Part shown: positions 59,663-64,000 of the stretch, piece after piece
Layout of the letters: each line of letters opens with the position of its first letter
Numbering within the stretch: position 1 is the first letter of the stretch
Made by a program: the position numbers and the translations under genes
NCBI GenBank assembly: GCA_963210315.1
Contig: OY723249.1
Location: 124,001-188,000, forward strand
Origin: Rhynchopus euleeides
Taxonomy: Eukaryota > Euglenozoa > Diplonemea > Diplonemida > Diplonemidae
DNA length: 64,000 nucleotides
Direction of reading: 5' to 3'
The notes under the pieces: model-generated
The model's input: the letters and a program-made list of their open reading frames with translations, nothing else
Told to the model about the DNA's origin: nothing
Database searches by the model: none

Positions 59663-61283
59663 TCAGATCTGGTCATCGCGGTTGAGCGACTCCAGTTCCC
59701 CTTCACTGAGGCCCCAGATGTGGCTGGGGGGCGTGGCGGTGAACAGAAACTCCTTGATGTTTGCCCACTTGCTGCCCTTGTCCCAGGGGTTGTTCTCAGG
59801 GTCCCAGAGGCGCTTCACCAGCTCGCGCGTGGTGATCCCGCGGCTGGACATGAAAAATATCGCGAAGGCCATGTTCATCATCAGCTGCGATGTAACCAGC
59901 GTCCACAGGAGCCCGAAGATGGTGATGCCCAGGTAGTGCCACCTGTGTGCCTTCTCCAGAGGTGTTGGATGCCAGTAGGACAGGCGCAGGCAGAAGGAGA
60001 TGAACCCGATGACGTCCGCCAGGGCAATGCCGAAGACAAACACGACGAAGGGCTTGAAGTTTCGCACTCCGACACAGGTCCCGGTGATGTGGCAGTGGTG
60101 GTCAAAGCGCTCGACGCAGACTGTGGTGGGGGCAGGGTGGATGCACAGCAGCGCGTGTATCATTTGTGATGAAGAGTTTTATCAACCCCGGGATGCCTTG
60201 CACGCAGTGCAGCATCACAGCCCGTGGCAAAACCGAAGCGAGTGGGGCGAGATACCGTGACTGGCATACCATCACATTCAGAGCAGTGGCTCGCGCGGGC
60301 TGACCGATAACAGTTGCAGCTGTGGCACCACTTCTTCGTCGTGTTGAACCCGTTGACCTCCTCATAGATGTCCTGCTGCACGGGGCCCGGGAGGCCCTTC
60401 CTGAGGATGCCGGGCTCTGTGAAGTGCGCCATCTGCAGAACAGGGTCGAGGTCGGGACAACAAGGCAACACAGGCATACCGTGATGGCAACGAAGGCGAC
60501 GACCAGGATGGCCGACACAACCTGCACCCAGAGCTGAGGGATGCTCGGCACCATCATCATCGACACAATCGCAGGCAGCACAATCATGGGGGGGATGATG
60601 CAGTACGACGAGGTGGGGGCCAGGATGATCTTCCCATTCATATACATCTTGAAGCGGCCGTACCGAGTCTCCTTCCCGAAGAAGCACCTCTCTAGGGCGT
60701 CGACACGCCTGCGGAGGAAGGAGAAGCGCTCGACAAACTTCTTGGCAGCTGCATCGCGCCGCACCTCAGAGTTGACAAGGGCTGACAGACGCTCCTCATC
60801 CTCTTTGGCCTGGGCCTGCACGCTGGCGCCAGGCACAGGCGCAAAGACAGCCTTCTCTGAGGACACATGCGAGCCGCAGGTCGGGCACGACACCACCTGG
60901 AAGCCGAGCCAGGGGAAGGTGATGCGCGACCCGCACGTGCAGTCGAGAGAATACCACTCACGCAGTGCACGCTCCTGAGGGTGAACCCACTCACCGACGA
61001 CACGCGGGCTCGCTGCCTCTGTCGGGATGTCTGCATGGAAGGGCGTCCCGAAGGCAGGCACCGCAGCCTCCTGCCCGTGGGAGTGGCTGCAGCCCTCGCC
61101 GTGGCTGTGGCTGTGCCCATGGCTGTGGCTCTGGCTCTGGCCCTGGCCCTGGCCCTGGCCCCTGGTGACGCTCTGGCTGTGGCTGCGGTTGTGCATCCCC
61201 TCGCCCGTGGAGGGGGCGACCACCGCCTCGACCAGCGCCTGCTCCTCCTCGTCCTGCGGGGCATACATAGCAGCGTCCGCCAT
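59663..61283 (-). CDS. DHHC palmitoyltransferase with His-rich N terminus, second of two, three exons
   Basis: Exons 61283-60480, 60432-60270 and 60120-59663 join in frame into 474 residues; intron 1 is only 47 bases (donor GTATGC). Residues 30-75 are Gln-Gly and His-Ser repeats (SHSHGHSHSHGEGCSHSHGQ), perhaps metal-binding. A CTCG/CPTCG pair follows near 120-140. Two membrane segments lie at about 225-275. The DHHC domain crosses the second junction: KWCHSCNCYRSARASHCSEC, then VCVERFDHHCHITGTCVG. Two more membrane segments follow (VVFVFGIALADVIGFISFCL, LGITIFGLLWTLVTSQLMMN). The C terminus SEGELESLNRDDQI is acidic. It is the paralogue of 56049-57382, with intron 2 at the same codon position. 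Confidence 0.95.
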
Positions 61284-61373
61284 GGTGCCTCCTGGGGGCT
61301 GCCTCCTGCTGGCGGTGGTGTTAGCAACAAGTGGCTGCAGTGCTGGGGCAAGGCAACGCATGCGCAAGGGGGG

Positions 61374-61499
61374 GTGGGTGGGGTGGGGTGGGGTGGGGTG
61401 GGGTGGGGTGGGGTGGGGTGGGGTGGGGTGGGGTGGGGTGGGGTGGGGTGGGGTGGGGTGGGGTGGGGTGGGGTGGGGTGGGGTGGGGTGGGGTGGGGT
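61374..61499. repeat. GGGGT pentamer array, about 25 units
   Basis: Perfect GGTGG/GGGGT repeats over about 125 bases, upstream of the palmitoyltransferase gene (the 5' flank, about 90 bases from its ATG). On the transcribed minus strand it reads ACCCC, a pyrimidine-rich tract that could serve a trans-splice acceptor; the plus strand could form G-quadruplexes. Confidence 0.97.
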
Positions 61500-61726
61500 C
61501 AATTTGAAGGTCTCTGTCAAAGTATTGGGCTTTGTCGCTGCATGCCAGATATGAGGCCTGTGTGCATGCGCTGCCCCACCATACCCCACACCAGGCGACC
61601 ACCTGCTGGGCACAGTTTTCTTATTGGGGTATTTTTCGGATCTATCCCCGCCCACCACCCTGCCCCTTCACATCGCTCCTCTTGTTGCAGTGGGTTCACC
61701 TAACCAACGAACACCACCTATACCAC

Positions 61727-62698
61727 CTATTCCCCTCTGTACTTGGTACGTTTGATCTGCAGTACATCAGGCACTGGTGTCGGCACAGGAACCTTCCTCT
61801 TCTTGTTCTGGCTCACCTTGGGGAAATCCCCGTAATAAGCCGTGACGGCACGCACCTTTCTGTTGAGAATGTTGCTCTCCACTTCCACAGTCTCATTCGG
61901 AGGCGCGAGGTTGATCAGCTGCTCGGCAGGCGTGTTGCGCGGGAGGTAATACATCACATTATGCGCAACGTACTTCCGCGTTTCCTGCAGGACCTTCACA
62001 CCGTCCCACTCGGCGTCAAGACGCATATCCCTCAGGTCGAAGTAGGGGCTGACGTTGTACGCAGGCCCGCCCCAAGGCGGGGAGAGGAACACGACATCTG
62101 CCTCGAGCTGTGGGATCAGCTTCGTGTAGTCCCCCAGGATGTACTCCATCTTGGAGGCCACGCCGTAAACGCATGCGTTGTGGCGCGCAATCTTCAGCTT
62201 CTGCGGGTCGACGTCAATTGCGATCACCGTCTTCACTGTGTCGAGCAGCGCGAACTGGATGGAGTTCCCCCCAGCCCCGCTGAAGGCATCGATGACAACG
62301 TCGTGCTTCACGCCCCGCAGCCTGCTTGCCATATGTGCTGCCAGGAGCTCTGGGGTAACGCTATACCATGACTCGTGGTCCATGCATATCCCTTCGTCGA
62401 ATTTCGAGAACAGCCTGTAGCGCTGTGCCCAGTATTTTGAGAAATGGCGTTCGGCGCTGAACTTCTGCCCGTTGAACTCGCTCAGGTCGAAGGGGATGGT
62501 GCGGCTCTCGTCCAGCGGGCGTGTCAGGATCAGAGCGCCATCTGCCCCAATTTTGTAGCCAGACTCGTCGCTAAACTCGTCATCATAATCTGAGCCGCTG
62601 GATCCGTCTTCACCGCGCTGACGCACCTCTGCACCCCCCTGAGGGGGACCATCACCTGCACCATCACACTCCACCACTCCACGTAGTCGCTCGGCCAT
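61727..62698 (-). CDS. TGS1: Trimethylguanosine synthase (cap hypermethylase)
   Basis: 323 residues, intronless. Methylates the 7-methylguanosine cap of snRNAs, snoRNAs and, in euglenozoans, probably trans-spliced RNAs, to 2,2,7-trimethylguanosine, using S-adenosylmethionine. Motif I DAFSGAGGNSIQFA (about 165-178) binds the methyl donor. AIDVDPQKLKIARHNACVYG is motif II. The catalytic cap-binding SPPWGGPAY and following aromatic residues (SPYFDL) stack on the guanine. Upstream, KYWAQRYRLFSKFDEGICMD is the conserved cap-clamping helix with WYSVTPE. The N-terminal 75 residues are acidic, the C terminus basic (QNKKRKVPVPTP). Residue count and core match the catalytic part of animal and yeast enzymes. 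TCTTCACAG lies 24 bases before the ATG. Confidence 0.96.
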   Translation of the reverse strand: MAERLRGVVECDGAGDGPPQGGAEVRQRGEDGSSGSDYDDEFSDESGYKIGADGALILTRPLDESRTIPFDLSEFNGQKFSAERHFSKYWAQRYRLFSKFDEGICMDHESWYSVTPELLAAHMASRLRGVKHDVVIDAFSGAGGNSIQFALLDTVKTVIAIDVDPQKLKIARHNACVYGVASKMEYILGDYTKLIPQLEADVVFLSPPWGGPAYNVSPYFDLRDMRLDAEWDGVKVLQETRKYVAHNVMYYLPRNTPAEQLINLAPPNETVEVESNILNRKVRAVTAYYGDFPKVSQNKKRKVPVPTPVPDVLQIKRTKYRGE

Positions 62699-63940
62699 GT
62701 CCTGGACTCCCCTCTCGATTCTGTGAAGAGTTGAATTTTGCACCGAAAAAAGAGAAGGGGGCGACGGGAAAAGAGAGAGGTTGAAGTGAGCGGAAGCGTG
62801 GATGGGATTCAGAGGGGGGGGGGGCGGGAGGGCGGAGTGAGATAAGGAGCGAGTTAGTGGAAGGGGGGCGGGGTGGGGCAACCAAGTGAATCAAGTGAAT
62901 CAAGTCGAAGAGGCAAGAAACAAGGGGCAAGAATATGAACCAAGCAAGCGCGTGGTTTCAAGGGGGGGGAGAGAGTCGGACGGTGTTAAGTGTGTGTTTC
63001 GGGAAGCGGAGGAGGAGTGCCTATTGCTCTCAATCAAAGGTGCAAAGAAGAGAAGCTCTTGAGTGCCCGACCCTACCCTACCTACCCTACCCGGTTGTAC
63101 CGGTGGAGGGGGGTGGGGGGGGGGGGGGAGAGGGGTGAGGAGAGGGCTCGAGATCCCGGGAGGGGGCAAGATGTTACTTCTTGAGCGCTTCCACGGTCTC
63201 TCGGTCACACCCACACCAGCACCCCCCTTCTTTTGTGTGTAATATAAAAGATTGGCGGGAGAAAGGCAAAAAAGATAAGGCTGTTGTTTGTGCGCCAAAT
63301 CCGGCAAAAAAAAAAGGAAGAAGGGTGTTGAACGGCGAAACAAGCGGATCGTGCGTGGGATAAATGAACTCTTGAACGCAAAAAATAAGGTGAAGCGTTT
63401 CGAAGAGAAACTGTGTTATCTACTTTTTCTTACCTCACAAAAAAAACGGAGGAGGCCAAAAGAATCTGAAGAAACAAGAGTTGCAACCCCACACACACCC
63501 CCCCCCCCCCCAAATCGAGAAAAAGACTGCGGGTGGTCGAGCAGTCGCGTTGTTCAAAACCAAAAGAAAGAAATTAGATTATCTTATCTTTACTACTTCG
63601 ACAGGATAGGTATTACCCTTCTTCTGTCCGAACAATACAGAACAGGACCCTCCTGCCCCCCCCACCCACCACCCCCCACAGGAAATAAAACCGGAAGGCC
63701 GTGTCACGATGCCTACCACAGGGTGGAGTGGAGGGTCAGCCAGAGGGTGCTGTTCGCACCGTTCCCTCCTCTCTCTCTGAGACTCTCCACTCCCGAGAAA
63801 AACAGAAGTAGTGATGTGTGTGGGTGTGTGGGTGTGGATATGGATACAGAAAAGGACAAAGGAAATGGGACAGTGGGGAAGACAGAAAACGCAGCGGCAA
63901 GGGGGACACGGTGGGATCTTGTAAATTTTACATGTATAAC
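62699..63940. other. Right-end non-coding stretch
   Basis: No gene seen. G run near 63110-63130, A-rich runs near 63307 and 63440, C-run near 63500. The composition becomes AT-richer toward the right edge. Confidence 0.4.
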
Positions 63941-64000
63941 TACAAGTATATACCGTATACGTAAATATTTTGGAACGTAAATATTATGGAACGTAAATAT
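63941..64000. repeat. Start of an AT-rich tandem repeat at the right edge
   Basis: GGAACGTAAATAT repeats at about 63971 and 63988, spaced 17 bases, preceded by a TATACCGTATACGTAAATAT segment. It runs off the window, so the array length is unknown. It differs sharply in GC from everything before. Confidence 0.6.

Noticed and set aside
61374-61499. Telomere or internal telomeric repeat
   Set aside because: Pentamer GGGGT is not the TTAGGG-type telomere repeat expected in euglenozoans, it lies between two genes, and no chromosome end is near.

Overview
This is a nuclear window from a GC-rich unicellular eukaryote, most likely a euglenozoan of the diplonemid type. A dinoflagellate or another alveolate cannot be excluded from sequence alone. 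Three things point this way. All 18 host genes and gene pieces I can support lie on the minus strand, head to tail, many separated by only 140-250 bases. Nearly every start codon has an AG acceptor a few to about 40 bases upstream, often after a pyrimidine-rich run, as expected if a long precursor is cut up by trans-splicing. Introns are few and short, with ordinary GT-AG borders and a strongly repeated GTATGC donor. No spliced-leader gene is visible here to prove the assignment. LAYOUT, in window order; transcription runs from right to left. 1-3651: an unrecognised gene with a ubiquitin-like N terminus, whose coiled-coil-plus-exon-2 module has been duplicated in tandem. 4.1-8.9 kb: repeat DNA with two minisatellite blocks and two copies of a 298-base dispersed repeat. 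9.9-22.5 kb: signal peptide peptidase, isocitrate lyase, a small probably mitochondrial protein, a 1134-residue coiled-coil protein and a small basic protein whose intron is full of mobile DNA. 20.2-29.1 kb: a nest of repeats with two related tyrosine-recombinase-type elements on the plus strand. 29.2-44 kb: a coiled-coil protein, two WD40 paralogues on either side of a CCCH zinc-finger protein, a GNAT acetyltransferase, an ankyrin-PDZ protein and an unknown probably mitochondrial protein. 45.5-54.3 kb: a CUB-tyrosinase secreted enzyme, a membrane-anchored CYTH phosphatase-like protein and two coiled-coil cytoskeletal-type proteins. 56-62.7 kb: two DHHC palmitoyltransferases and the cap trimethylguanosine synthase TGS1. 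HOW THE PARTS RELATE: the host genes do not form one pathway, as is usual for a euglenozoan-type polycistron. TGS1 fits a cell that hypermethylates snRNA or spliced-leader caps, and the four coiled-coil proteins look cytoskeletal or flagellar. MOST INTERESTING SYSTEM: a dispersed repeat of about 185 bases carries a palindrome-bearing core, GCGTTGACGCTTCYACAC. Two different elements sit exactly in this core in two separate repeat copies, in the same orientation, each bounded by direct copies of the core. One element encodes a tyrosine recombinase plus a protein with a cysteine-histidine zinc domain; the other encodes only a homologue of the zinc-domain protein. An uninterrupted copy of the repeat lies 0.2 kb from one of the filled copies. 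This looks like a site-specific tyrosine-recombinase transposon family with its own resident target repeat, living inside introns and between genes.
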